Shown here in pieces: positions 27,930 through 36,302 of a DNA stretch of 64,000 nt. Numbering within the stretch: position 1 is the first letter of the stretch; the number at the start of each line of letters is the position of its first letter. The position numbers were made by a program, and so were the translations under genes. The stretch lies in assembly GCA_964552675.1 (NCBI GenBank), contig CAZKHJ010000008.1, forward strand, positions 1-64,000. Direction: 5' to 3'. The stretch is from Sulfurimicrobium sp964552675. GTDB lineage: Bacteria; Pseudomonadota; Gammaproteobacteria; Burkholderiales; Sulfuricellaceae. The notes beneath the pieces are model-generated. The model made no database searches, was not told where the DNA came from, and saw only the letters and a program-made list of their open reading frames with translations.

Positions 27930-28741
27930 GCGTGTTGCTTTCCTGCCCGGGACCATGGCAGCACCAGCGCCCAGTAGGCGGCATAGATCAGCACCAGGGT
28001 CAGGGCGGGGTGGGCACGGTAGCCGGTGAGCGCGGCCAGCAGGTTGCCCACGGTTGCACCGTCGTCGAGCAGGAAGGAGGTGTCCCACACCGGGTCGGCC
28101 AGGGCGGGCAGCCAGCCGTAGCCGATCATGCGTTCCGCCCCGCCCACCAGCATGCCTGCGGCAAGCAGCAGGAGCAGGGTTTCACTGACGCGGAAGAAGG
28201 CGCTCCAGGACAGAAAGCGCCCGCCGCGCACCAGCAGCCAGAAGGTCGCCAGCGCCAGCGCGAAGCCCAGGGCGGCGGCCGCCACGAACTGGGCAAACCC
28301 CAGCCCGTGCTGCTCGGCGCCGCTGCCATAAAGGAAAATCACCGTCTCCGCGCTCTCGCGTCCGACCGCGAGCGCGGCAATGACCGCCACGCCCGTCCAG
28401 TTGGCGGTTTCGGCGGCCTGTGCCAGGCCGGCTTCCAGATCCTTTTTCAGGCTGCGGCCATGTTTGCGCATCCAGAACACCATCTGGGTGATGAGCCCGG
28501 CGGCGGCCAGCATCATCGTGAGCTGAAAATAATCCAGCGCCTCGCCGTCGAGTGCGCTGTATACCCCCAGCATCGCCAGCGCCAGCAGGCCGGCCAGCGC
28601 CAGGCCGCCCGCCACGCCGCCCCACAGGTAGCGCATCCCGCTGGCGCCCTGGGGATGGGTTCTGAGCCAGGCGTAAAGGATGCCGACCACTAGGATGCCT
28701 TCGACGCTTTCGCGCCACACGATGAACAGGGTGTTGCCCAC
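27926..28741 (-). CDS. ftrC: FTR1-family high-affinity iron permease (FtrC-like)
   Basis: Inner-membrane iron permease of 271 residues with seven predicted helices. Both REXXE iron-binding motifs of the family are present: VWRESVEGILVVGILYAWL at the N terminus and AVGRESAETVIFLYGSGAEQ near residues 125-145. It moves iron after periplasmic oxidation or binding. It lies between a cupredoxin (upstream) and an anchored protein (downstream) in one operon, matching FtrC/EfeU-type systems. Assignment is firm; the ftr naming follows operon similarity to Bordetella. Confidence 0.9.
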   Translation of the reverse strand: MGNTLFIVWRESVEGILVVGILYAWLRTHPQGASGMRYLWGGVAGGLALAGLLALAMLGVYSALDGEALDYFQLTMMLAAAGLITQMVFWMRKHGRSLKKDLEAGLAQAAETANWTGVAVIAALAVGRESAETVIFLYGSGAEQHGLGFAQFVAAAALGFALALATFWLLVRGGRFLSWSAFFRVSETLLLLLAAGMLVGGAERMIGYGWLPALADPVWDTSFLLDDGATVGNLLAALTGYRAHPALTLVLIYAAYWALVLPWSRAGKQHA

Positions 28742-28750
28742 GGATTCCTC

Positions 28751-29077
28751 CTATTTGACGACGATCTGGCCTCTGGCAGTATCCGGATGGAATTCGCCGA
28801 AGAACCTGTACACACCGGGCTTGAGCGGCGCGAATACCAGCGAGCGCGTGACGCCAGGTGCCAATACCGTTTCCTTGTGCAGTTCGAGGCTCTCGAATTC
28901 CTCCGGCCCGGGACCATTGTTGGTGATCACGATCCTGAAGCGCTGCCCCGCCGGCACGTTGATGGTTTCCGGCTGGAAACGCCCCTTTGCTGCGGTCAGC
29001 GAGTAGCTCGGCAGTTCCTCGCCCTGGGCGGAGGCGGCAGCCAGGGCCAGGGCAAGCAGGGTAAATGGAATTTTCAT
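28751..29077 (-). CDS. ftrB: Periplasmic cupredoxin-like protein (FtrB-like)
   Basis: A 108-residue secreted protein: signal peptide MKIPFTLLALALAAASAQGE, then a small cupredoxin fold with GRFQPETINVPAGQRFRIVI, NNGPGPEEFES and a C-terminal GVYRFFGEFHPDTARGQIVV. Such proteins probably oxidise or hand over iron to FTR1. ATG at 29077 has AAGG eight bases upstream and begins the signal peptide; an in-frame GTG three codons earlier overlaps that site. It starts 14 bases after the porin stop. Confidence 0.82.
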   Translation of the reverse strand: MKIPFTLLALALAAASAQGEELPSYSLTAAKGRFQPETINVPAGQRFRIVITNNGPGPEEFESLELHKETVLAPGVTRSLVFAPLKPGVYRFFGEFHPDTARGQIVVK

Positions 29078-29090
29078 CAACGCCACCTTT

Positions 29091-30605
29091 CTAGAACATC
29101 AACTGGGCACGCGTGCCGAGGATTTTTACACTGGGCGCACTGTTGTTGCCGGCTGGATTCTGGATAAACTGGAAGTCGGGCGTGATCTCGAACTGCTTGT
29201 TGAGACGGTAGCGGTAATAGAGTTCCATCACTTTCTCCGCGCCGCTGGCCTGGAATCCGAAATCAGGGTTGCCATCGCCATCAGCGTCTACGCTCGCGGA
29301 ATCACGCCTGAATCCGGCGCTGACCTTATTCGCGCCAAGCGCCACGCCCAGCGCATCGGCACCGCGGCTCCAATAACTGCCGCCGAATTCGGCGCCCATG
29401 CTGAGCGTCTGGTCGAACGGGTGTCCTTCGCCCCAGCCCTTGCCGTAGCGGCCGAACAGAGTGGTGTAGTCGCCCAGGCGCTGGTCGAAATTGAAACCGA
29501 TGCCACGGTGAGAGGCTGCCTCGCCGTTGTAGGTGGGGGCCTGGCCGTTGCGCCAGGCATAGGTGCGGTAGTTGCCCTCCAGGCCATTGACCATCTGTTT
29601 CGTTTCCGCCTGGGCAATGACGAAGGGCGAAGTGAAGGCCTGGCTGAAATTGGCGCCATGGCCCGCGCCGAATACGCCCAGCGAGAGGCGGTAGTTTTCC
29701 GGCTTGCTCTTTTCGTTGAGATAGGACACGCGCATCCCCGGCGTAAAGCCGTAGGCATCGGCGCCCACGTTGGCGGCCATGGGATTGTCGAGCAGGGCGT
29801 TGTGAACGAAGGTGCTGGACAGGAACTGGCGTCCCTCGTCGTTGGCGGCCCGGTTCTGGTCGAAGAAGCCGAAGGGGTCCATCTTGCCGAAGTTGATGGT
29901 CAGGGTTTCCCGCGAGCGCGGCTTGAAGCCGCCCACCGGCAGGGGAATGTCGGCCTGGTACCAGGCCTGGGCCAGCATCACCGCCGTGGTGTCGGCGAGA
30001 TCGGCAGTGCCGAGCTGGAAGGCCGTGGCATTGGGGCCGGCGAAGGCGGTCAACACGTCAGCCACGCCCTTGCCCTGGCCGATACGGAAATGGCCGAACA
30101 GCATGCCGGTCGTGTCGCCCATGGTGCCCGCCGGGGTGCTGACGGTGATGTCGGTGCGGTAGTTGAGATGAGTATCGCGGTTTTCGATGCTGCTTGCCTT
30201 CTGCGCCACGGTGGTGAAGCTGGCACCGGCCTTGATGCCCCCCAGGGATTCCACTACCCGGGCGGATTTCTGTATTTCCAGTCCCTGATACTCCGCCGCC
30301 TTGAGGCGCGCGGTCAGCTCCGGCTCGTTCTCGCTCACGTTTTCGCTGGCCAGGCCCTTTTCGATGCGCGCAGTGTATTCCTCCAGCGCCGTGACGCGCG
30401 GCGCCAGAGGGTCGTTTTGCGCCTGGAGCTTCCTTTCCAGTTCGGCATTGTGTTTTTCCAGCTTTTCCAGGCGCTCCGCCAGACGCTTCATTTCCTGAAT
30501 CAGCTCGCCTTGCGCTACCTCGGTGGCGTGGACGGGCAGCGCGGCACACAGCGACGCGGCGGCGAGCGCCAGGGCTTTCAGCCTGAATCGGTAGAAAGGC
30601 GCCAT
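29091..30605 (-). CDS. OprB-like outer-membrane porin inside the iron operon
   Basis: A 504-residue outer-membrane protein. It has a signal peptide (LKALALAAASLCAALPVHAT), then a heptad-rich coiled coil (EMKRLAERLEKLEKHNAELE) and a barrel resembling OprB carbohydrate-selective porins, ending with an aromatic C terminus (GTRAQLMF). ATG at 30605 lies two bases after the P19 gene stop (TGAGATG), so the two are co-translated. A porin between P19 and the cupredoxin is not part of the canonical Ftr set; it may supply the outer-membrane step for iron or iron chelates. Substrate unknown. Confidence 0.8.
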   Translation of the reverse strand: MAPFYRFRLKALALAAASLCAALPVHATEVAQGELIQEMKRLAERLEKLEKHNAELERKLQAQNDPLAPRVTALEEYTARIEKGLASENVSENEPELTARLKAAEYQGLEIQKSARVVESLGGIKAGASFTTVAQKASSIENRDTHLNYRTDITVSTPAGTMGDTTGMLFGHFRIGQGKGVADVLTAFAGPNATAFQLGTADLADTTAVMLAQAWYQADIPLPVGGFKPRSRETLTINFGKMDPFGFFDQNRAANDEGRQFLSSTFVHNALLDNPMAANVGADAYGFTPGMRVSYLNEKSKPENYRLSLGVFGAGHGANFSQAFTSPFVIAQAETKQMVNGLEGNYRTYAWRNGQAPTYNGEAASHRGIGFNFDQRLGDYTTLFGRYGKGWGEGHPFDQTLSMGAEFGGSYWSRGADALGVALGANKVSAGFRRDSASVDADGDGNPDFGFQASGAEKVMELYYRYRLNKQFEITPDFQFIQNPAGNNSAPSVKILGTRAQLMF

Positions 30606-30606
30606 C

Positions 30607-31158
30607 TCAATAGCCGCCTTTTTTGCCAATGCCGACGTAGGTGAATTCATATTCCACGTCAAAAGGCTTGAACCACGGCCGCACTCCGGTCAGGCGGTCG
30701 GTATGGCGGCCGAAATGGGCGCGCGGGTTGGCCGAGGGCGGCATGATGGTGTATTTGACGTGGTACTTGCCTGGCCCCATGAGTTTGATGTTGTCGCCGT
30801 AATGTGGCCCGTCGTTGGCGACCATGGGCATCATTTCCCCGCTGACCTTGTCCTGCGCGCCCACCTTGTTGAGCTCGTAGCGGATGACCAGGTAGGGCAC
30901 CCAGGCGCCTTCCTCGAAGCCGTTGGGATTGTTGGCCAGGGCATGGATGTCGGCCTCGATGTGGATGTCGGACTCCTCGGCTTTTTTCATCATGCCTTCC
31001 GGCTCCATGGTGACAGGCTGGAGGTAGACTGCGGCAATTTCCATACCGCCGCGCTGCTGCGGCGTGCCGATCGGGTATTCGACGGCATGGGCGGATACGG
31101 CGCTCAGCGCGAGCGCCCCTGCAGCGGCAAGTGGCAGAAGTTGGTACAAAGTTTTCAT
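30607..31158 (-). CDS. ftrA: P19/FtrA-type periplasmic iron-binding protein
   Basis: A 183-residue periplasmic protein: signal peptide ending SAVSAHA, then the P19 core with GGMEIAAVYLQPVTMEPEGM, SDIHIEADIHALANN and HFGRHTDRLTG. Conserved methionine, glutamate and histidine residues in these blocks bind copper and iron in P19 and Tp34-type proteins. It is expressed with FTR1 in Bordetella, Campylobacter and others. A Fur-like box lies just upstream at 31178-31196, suggesting repression when iron is sufficient. Confidence 0.9.
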   Translation of the reverse strand: MKTLYQLLPLAAAGALALSAVSAHAVEYPIGTPQQRGGMEIAAVYLQPVTMEPEGMMKKAEESDIHIEADIHALANNPNGFEEGAWVPYLVIRYELNKVGAQDKVSGEMMPMVANDGPHYGDNIKLMGPGKYHVKYTIMPPSANPRAHFGRHTDRLTGVRPWFKPFDVEYEFTYVGIGKKGGY

Positions 31159-31177
31159 GGCTTGTTTCCTGTTTTAT

Positions 31178-31196
31178 GCGAATGAGAATCGTTATA
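31178..31196. promoter_or_regulatory. Fur-like box upstream of P19
   Basis: GCGAATGAGAATCGTTATA matches the Fur pattern (AATGAnAATnnTTAT) closely. It sits about 20 bases upstream of the P19 start, inside the gap after the small 31205 gene. Iron control of this operon is the expected role; binding is inferred. Confidence 0.65.
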
Positions 31197-31204
31197 TGTA
31201 TGAG

Positions 31205-31405
31205 TCAAATTTTTTGGTCTGGCGCAGACTGGCGCAGCAGGGACCACACGCTTGCGGCGAGATCGTCCAGTTCCAGCAAACCCTGTTCGAGCAGGTTGCG
31301 CAGGCTTGTGCCGCGCCACTCGACCAGCACCTCGCGGTGGTCGCAATCCCAGATGCGCAGGGTGGGATCACGCTTTTCCAGCCAGGCATCGATTAAAATG
31401 GTCAT
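31205..31405 (-). CDS. Small conserved-looking protein at the head of the iron operon
   Basis: A 66-residue protein starting MTILIDAWLEKRDPTLRIWD and ending LRQSAPDQKI, acidic, without signal peptide or membrane segment. AAGGGG lies eight bases before the ATG. It is followed 46 bases later by the P19 gene on the same strand and has a Fur-like box on each side, so it belongs to the iron regulon. I do not recognise the family. It is predicted to be cytoplasmic; possible roles include regulation or a chaperone-like function, but nothing in the sequence decides. Confidence 0.65.
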   Translation of the reverse strand: MTILIDAWLEKRDPTLRIWDCDHREVLVEWRGTSLRNLLEQGLLELDDLAASVWSLLRQSAPDQKI

Positions 31406-31427
31406 AATTTGCCCCTTAAGTTTTGTA

Positions 31428-31474
31428 AACGAGAATTGTTATCAACTGTAATGTTATTGAGAATTATTGTCAAC
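31428..31474. promoter_or_regulatory. Divergent promoter region with two Fur-like boxes
   Basis: Two related sites, ACGAGAATTGTTATCAAC (about 31429-31446) and TTGAGAATTATTGTCAAC (about 31457-31474), share the GAGAATTnTTnTC core of Fur boxes. They lie between the divergent iron operon (minus) and the patatin gene (plus), so both directions may be iron-repressed. Confidence 0.6.
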
Positions 31475-31475
31475 A

Positions 31476-32378
31476 ATGAAATCATTTTTTACATGTAACT
31501 GGCTGGTGCAACTTCTTCTGGCGTGTGTGCTGTTAGCCGGTTGTGCTTCCCAGCCCGAGATGCCGCCTCCCCAGCCGCAGGTCCAGGCTGCGCGGCCACT
31601 GCCGCCAAAAATTGCCCTGGCACTGGGTGGTGGCGCGGCGCGGGGGTTTGCGCATGTGGGGGTGATCAAGACCCTGGAGTCCCACGGCATCGTTCCTTCC
31701 ATTGTGGTGGGAACCAGCGCGGGCAGCGTGGTGGGGGCCCTGTATGCGGGCGGGTACAGCGGCTTTGATTTGCAGAAAATCGCATTCCAGCTCGACGAGG
31801 CGGCGGTGAGCGATTACGCCCTGCCGGATCGCGGCTTCATCAAGGGCGAGCAGTTGCAGAATTACATCAACAAGGCGCTGCAGAACCGCCCGATCGAACG
31901 GCTCAACAAGACCTTCGCTGCCATGGCAACAGACCTGCAAAGCGGGGAGCAGTCCCTGTTCCGGCGCGGCAATACGGGCATGGCGGTACGCGCGTCAAGC
32001 AGCGTGCCCGGCGTGTTTCAGCCGGTGGCGATCAATGGCAGGGAATATGTCGATGGTGGCCTGTCCAGCCCGGTGCCGGTCAAGGCGGCGCGTGTGCTGG
32101 GCGCGGACATCGTGATCGCGGTGGATATTTCCAGCAAGCCAAAACATGCCAGGGTCAGCGACAGCATGGATGTTCTGCTGCAGACGTTCAGCATCATGGG
32201 GCAGAGCATCAGCCAGTACGAGTTGGCGCAGGCTGATGTGGTGATCCGTCCGCATACCGGCGGAATCGGCTCAACCGATTTCGACCAGAAGCATCAGGCA
32301 ATCATGGAAGGCGAGAAAGCAGCGCTGACAGCGCTGCCGCTTATTCGGACATTAATCCAGCGGGGAGCTGGAAAGTAA
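31476..32378 (+). CDS. Patatin-like phospholipase lipoprotein (RssA/NTE type)
   Basis: A 300-residue lipid-anchored acyl hydrolase. The signal sequence ends in a lipobox (VLLAGCASQ), then the patatin domain shows the oxyanion motif ALALGGGAARGFAHVGVI, the nucleophile serine in VVGTSAGSVVGALYAGG and the catalytic aspartate in EYVDGGLSSPVPVKAARVL. The serine-aspartate dyad is intact. ATG at 31476 gives a proper lipoprotein signal; a TTG nine bases upstream is an alternative. Its 3-prime end overlaps the convergent NlpC gene by 38 bases. Confidence 0.88.
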   Translation: MKSFFTCNWLVQLLLACVLLAGCASQPEMPPPQPQVQAARPLPPKIALALGGGAARGFAHVGVIKTLESHGIVPSIVVGTSAGSVVGALYAGGYSGFDLQKIAFQLDEAAVSDYALPDRGFIKGEQLQNYINKALQNRPIERLNKTFAAMATDLQSGEQSLFRRGNTGMAVRASSSVPGVFQPVAINGREYVDGGLSSPVPVKAARVLGADIVIAVDISSKPKHARVSDSMDVLLQTFSIMGQSISQYELAQADVVIRPHTGGIGSTDFDQKHQAIMEGEKAALTALPLIRTLIQRGAGK

Positions 32379-32880
32379 GCACGCGGCGTGCGCCATTGAA
32401 ACGTTTCATCCAGTAGCTGTCCTGCATGCTGACCACTTCAACGCCGCCGCCGGAACTGGGGGCATGCACGAAGCGGTTGTCGCCGAGATAAATGCCGACA
32501 TGGGAAAAGGAGCGGCGCAGGGTGTTGAAGAAAACCAGATCGCCAGGCTGGAGCTCATCCACTGAAATCTTCTTGCCCTGATGGCTGATGGCGAGGGCGT
32601 TATGGGGCAGGGAAAGGCCGGACACCTGACGGAATACATGGCTGACATAGCCGCTGCAATCGAATCCGGTGCTGGGCTGGGTGCCGCCATATTTGTAATT
32701 GACGCCGATCAGCTTGAGGGCATAGCCGAGCATGTCGGAGACGCCACTGGCATGACGGGTTTGCAGGGTGGAGGCGGGCTGCTCGACCGCCGGGGTGCCG
32801 GAATCGCTGGCTTCCTGTGCCCAGGCCGTGCTGGTGATACACAGAAAAAGGCTGATGAATGCGGTCTTGAAAACGCTCAT
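32341..32880 (-). CDS. NlpC/P60 cell-wall endopeptidase
   Basis: Secreted peptidoglycan hydrolase of 179 residues. After a signal peptide (ISLFLCITSTAWAQE) and a short linker, the NlpC/P60 domain has the catalytic cysteine in STGFDCSGYVSHVFRQVSG, the histidine in SFSHVGIYLGDNRFVHAPSS and the strand PGDLVFFNT. It cuts gamma-D-glutamyl bonds in the stem peptide. It is convergent with the patatin gene; the coding ends overlap by 38 bases. Confidence 0.9.
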   Translation of the reverse strand: MSVFKTAFISLFLCITSTAWAQEASDSGTPAVEQPASTLQTRHASGVSDMLGYALKLIGVNYKYGGTQPSTGFDCSGYVSHVFRQVSGLSLPHNALAISHQGKKISVDELQPGDLVFFNTLRRSFSHVGIYLGDNRFVHAPSSGGGVEVVSMQDSYWMKRFNGARRVLTFQLPAGLMSE

Positions 32881-32977
32881 GGGGCGCTAATCTATCCGGA
32901 AAGCCTGCTGTTGTAAAGGGCAAAAATGCTTTACCCTAAGTCATGAACAGTTCCTTAATTCTGGAAGGAGAACGATC

Positions 32978-33631
32978 ATGAACCAGCCTCTTTCGACACA
33001 GGAAATCGCCACTGCCGCCAGCGCCTCGGTGCAGCAGGACGGCGATATCCGCGCCAGGGTGCGCGACCTGACCTTGCGCGGCTTGCAGCATCGTCGCCTG
33101 GAAATGGCCGAGGTGCGCGAAGTGGTGCGGGCCGTTGCCGAAGGCGTCAGTCTGGGCGCCGAGCAGCGCGCGGGGGAAGTCAGGCAGGCACTGGCGGCGG
33201 CATTCTCGGGCCTCGACGATGCGCTGGCCAAAACGGCTCAGGCGACACATCTTGCCCTGCAGGAACTGCTTGCCCAGGGGAAGGAATTCACCGACCAGGA
33301 TCTGAAGCGCGCCCTGGAAGATCTCAAAATCACCGAGCAGGCTTTCCTCGACACCCTGGGCCAGGTGGCCGATGCGGCGGGCAGCAGGGTCCGGCAGGAG
33401 CTCATGGATGCCGTGGAACACGTGCGCCGCTCCGGCACCGATACTGGCGCCAGCGTCCGGACCACCCTGAATGAACTGGGCGCTCGTCTTTCCTCCACCC
33501 TGCAGGCCGGAAAATCCACCGGGCAGGAAGCCGCTCAGACGGTAAGCAGCCGCCTGGCTGCCCTGGCCAGCGGGATTCTGGCCGGCATGGCGGAAGCCTT
33601 GCGCGAGAAAAGCGAACCCAGGCAGAAGTAG
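32978..33631 (+). CDS. DUF6781-like helical protein
   Basis: A 217-residue, alanine-rich protein predicted to be almost entirely alpha-helical, with stretches such as AEVREVVRAVAEGVSLGAEQ and LKRALEDLKITEQAFLDTLG and no signal peptide. It looks like a DUF6781-type protein; the label is from memory of such helical proteins beside UbiB-like kinases and is not checked. AGGAGAACGATC precedes the ATG. The next gene starts five bases after its stop, so the two form an operon. Possible roles include coiled-coil scaffolding or envelope stress; nothing decisive is visible. Confidence 0.7.
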   Translation: MNQPLSTQEIATAASASVQQDGDIRARVRDLTLRGLQHRRLEMAEVREVVRAVAEGVSLGAEQRAGEVRQALAAAFSGLDDALAKTAQATHLALQELLAQGKEFTDQDLKRALEDLKITEQAFLDTLGQVADAAGSRVRQELMDAVEHVRRSGTDTGASVRTTLNELGARLSSTLQAGKSTGQEAAQTVSSRLAALASGILAGMAEALREKSEPRQK

Positions 33632-33636
33632 CCAGC

Positions 33637-35316
33637 ATGATCCTGGAAACCCTTCATGTGATGCGGGATATCTCCCGCCTGCATGAAATCACCGCCATCT
33701 TCATCCGCTATGGCTGGGGGGATGTGGCGCGCCGGCTGGGGGTCGTTTCCCTGCTGGAGGGGGCGGGGCGTATCCTGCGCTGGCAGGAATCCGGCGACAT
33801 CATGCGCCTTGAGCCGGCAGTACGGGTGCGCCGTGCGCTGGAAGAGCTGGGGCCGACGTTTGTCAAGCTGGGGCAGGTGCTGGCAACCCGGGTGGACATG
33901 TTCCCGCCGTGCTGGATTGCCGAATTCGAGAAGCTGCAAAGCGATGTGCCGCCGGTGCCGTTTGAGGAATTGCTGCCGGAACTGGTGAATGCCCTGGGGG
34001 CCTCCCCTCTGGATATTTTTCTGGAGGTGCAGACCGAACCGGTCGCTGCTGCTTCCATCGCCCAGGTGCACCTGGCCCGGCTGAAGGATGGCAGCGAAGT
34101 CGTCCTGAAAATCCGCCGTCCCGGCATTCGCCAGAAAATCGAAGCTGACCTGCGCATTCTGGCCCAGATTGCCTCCCTGCTCGAATCGGAAATCCCGGAA
34201 ATGCGGCGTTACCAGCCGACACAGATCGTTGCCGAATTTACCCGCTCCCTGCGGCGCGAGCTCGACTTGGCGCTGGAAGCACGCAATATCGAGCGCTTTG
34301 CCCAGCATTTTGCCGGGGATGAAATAGTGGTCATTCCCAGGGTGTACTGGGAATGGACCAGCGAGGTCATGAACGTGCAGCAGCGCATCGTCGGCATTCC
34401 CGGCAATGATCTTGCCGCAGTCGAGGCAGCAGGGCTGGACCGCAAGCTGCTGGCGGCGCATGGCGCCGATGCCGTGCTCAAGATGATCCTGATCGACGGC
34501 TATTTCCACGCCGATCCCCATCCCGGCAATGTTTTCTATCTGCCCGGCAACCGCCTGGCCATGCTTGATTTCGGCATGGTTGGCCGCCTGACGCATGAGC
34601 GACGCAACCAGCTCGTGGATCTGCTGGCCGCGCTGGCACGGCGCAGCGAGGAGGGGATGCTGGACGTGCTGCTGGAATGGACCGGCGATGCTGGCGTGGA
34701 TGATGCCAAGCTGGCCGCCGATGTAGGCGACCTGGTGGTGAATTACGAAAATGTCCAGCTCAAGGACATCCGGCTGAGCGCCCTGCTGCAGGAAATCACC
34801 ATGATCATGCGCGAGCACTCCCTGATGCTGCCGCCGGATTTGACCTTGCTGTTCAAGGCGCTGGTCACTCTGGAGGGGTTCGGGCGCCAGCTCGACCCGG
34901 AATTCCACCTGATCAACCATCTCGCCCCCTTTGTCGAGCGCGTGATCAGGGATCGCTACACGCCCGCCGCCCTGCTGAAACGGGGGCAGCATAATTTCAA
35001 TGAACTGTATGGTTTTGTCACCGGACTGCCGCGCGATCTGGGACGACTGATACGGGAAGTGCGGCGGGGGCGGTTCAGGATAGACCTGGACCTGAAGCGC
35101 CTGGACCATTTTGGGCAGCAGATCGACCGCAGCGCCAACCGCCTGACCATGGCGATCATGACCGCTTCCCTGGTGGTCGGCTCTTCCATCGTGATGACCG
35201 TGGAAGGCGGCCCCACCATCTTTGGCCTGCCGCTGTTCGGCCTGCTCGGATTCCTGCTGGCTTTTGTAAACAGCATCTGGATTATTCTGTCGATCTGGCG
35301 CTCGAACCGGCATTGA
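33637..35316 (+). CDS. UbiB/AarF/ABC1-family atypical kinase
   Basis: Membrane-anchored atypical kinase of 559 residues of the family that supports ubiquinone synthesis. Key motifs are GPTFVKLGQVLATRVDMFP, the alanine-rich loop EPVAAASIAQVHLARL, the lysine in VVLKIRRPG, the catalytic DGYFHADPHPGNVFYLP and metal-binding AMLDFGMVGRLTHE. Two membrane helices end the protein. Whether it is the housekeeping UbiB or a second paralogue is unclear, as no other ubi genes are nearby. It is coupled to the helical DUF protein upstream. Confidence 0.85.
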   Translation: MILETLHVMRDISRLHEITAIFIRYGWGDVARRLGVVSLLEGAGRILRWQESGDIMRLEPAVRVRRALEELGPTFVKLGQVLATRVDMFPPCWIAEFEKLQSDVPPVPFEELLPELVNALGASPLDIFLEVQTEPVAAASIAQVHLARLKDGSEVVLKIRRPGIRQKIEADLRILAQIASLLESEIPEMRRYQPTQIVAEFTRSLRRELDLALEARNIERFAQHFAGDEIVVIPRVYWEWTSEVMNVQQRIVGIPGNDLAAVEAAGLDRKLLAAHGADAVLKMILIDGYFHADPHPGNVFYLPGNRLAMLDFGMVGRLTHERRNQLVDLLAALARRSEEGMLDVLLEWTGDAGVDDAKLAADVGDLVVNYENVQLKDIRLSALLQEITMIMREHSLMLPPDLTLLFKALVTLEGFGRQLDPEFHLINHLAPFVERVIRDRYTPAALLKRGQHNFNELYGFVTGLPRDLGRLIREVRRGRFRIDLDLKRLDHFGQQIDRSANRLTMAIMTASLVVGSSIVMTVEGGPTIFGLPLFGLLGFLLAFVNSIWIILSIWRSNRH

Positions 35317-35464
35317 GTGCCGCCCGGGGTATGTCGTTTCCGGGTGCTGGCTTTGCCGGGAAAAGTTGAAATTATTGTGCTGCCACCCTGCTTCGGTGCA
35401 TTATCATGGGCGGGAGGGCAGGGCTGCCGGACCGGATGAAATTGATACAGGGACAAGGAGGAAC

Positions 35465-35704
35465 ATGACGACAGATATTGATTCGCGCCTGGATGTCTGC
35501 GGCGTATGTTGTCCCATGCCCATCATCCGGCTGGCCAAATCCATCAGGGAACTCAAGCCGGGGCAGACGATCGAGATCACCGGCAACGACCCTATTTTCG
35601 AATCATCCGTGCGCGAATTCTGTCACACCAACGGCCATGCCGTGCTTGAGGTGACGGTGGCGGACGGGCACCGCGTGTCGGTGCTGATCAAGGCAGGGGG
35701 ATGA
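35465..35704 (+). CDS. TusA-family sulfur carrier protein
   Basis: A 79-residue cytoplasmic sulfur carrier. The core motif LDVCGVCCPMPIIRLAKSIR contains the CPxP active cysteine, preceded by another Cys pair. AAGGAGGAAC lies just before ATG 35465. Its stop overlaps the next start by four bases (ATGA). TusA next to a DsrE-type protein is typical of sulfur-oxidising bacteria, where it shuttles sulfane sulfur; a tRNA-thiolation role is the alternative. The context favours sulfur metabolism. Confidence 0.88.
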   Translation: MTTDIDSRLDVCGVCCPMPIIRLAKSIRELKPGQTIEITGNDPIFESSVREFCHTNGHAVLEVTVADGHRVSVLIKAGG

Positions 35705-36279
35705 TTGTGGTGGGAGAGAACATGCCTTTGAGTCAGGCCGGGGGCGCGGAGCGCAAGAAGAGGGGCACCCTCCTGCTGGTGAGCGGAGAACTGGACAAGG
35801 CGCTGGTGGCCTTCGAGATTGCCGCCGGTTTTCAGGCAATGGGCATGGAGATGAGCATGTGGTTCGTGCTCTACGGTGCGAACTGCCTGCGCAAGCCGCG
35901 CTCGCCTTTTTCGCTGGCCAAGTGGTTTGGCAAGTTCCGTGACGGGCCGGGGCGGGTGCCGGAAACCGACATTGCGCTGCAGCACCTGATCTGCGGCCTC
36001 AACCACGATGGCGCCAGCCACTTGCCGCTTTCCCAGCTCAACTATGGCGGCCTGGGCCCGATGATCCTGCGCCATGTCATGCGCCGCAAGGGGCTGGCGC
36101 CGCTTGACGAACTGATCTTCAATGCCCGCGATCTGGGCGTCCGCTTCACCATCTGCCAGGTCTGTGTCGATGCCATGGCTTTTTCGGTTCCGGATGATCT
36201 GATCGTCGAGGCCGAGGTCAAGGGCGTCAGCGCCTATTACCTCGAGGCTGCGGCATCCGATTACAGCGTGGTGTTCTGA
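35701..36279 (+). CDS. DsrE/DsrE2-like sulfur-transfer protein
   Basis: A 192-residue DsrE/F-family protein, translationally coupled to the TusA gene. It contains GTLLLVSGELDKALVAFEIA, VLYGANCLRKPRSPFSLAKW and the cysteine block VRFTICQVCVDAMAFSVPDD. The pattern fits DsrE2-type proteins that accept persulfide from TusA in rhodanese-TusA-DsrE2 units. The usual rhodanese partner is not next to it here, although a broken rhodanese gene exists at 3653. Confidence 0.85.
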   Translation: MIVVGENMPLSQAGGAERKKRGTLLLVSGELDKALVAFEIAAGFQAMGMEMSMWFVLYGANCLRKPRSPFSLAKWFGKFRDGPGRVPETDIALQHLICGLNHDGASHLPLSQLNYGGLGPMILRHVMRRKGLAPLDELIFNARDLGVRFTICQVCVDAMAFSVPDDLIVEAEVKGVSAYYLEAAASDYSVVF

Positions 36280-36302
36280 GCGCTGGCCTGCATCTTCATG
36301 AT

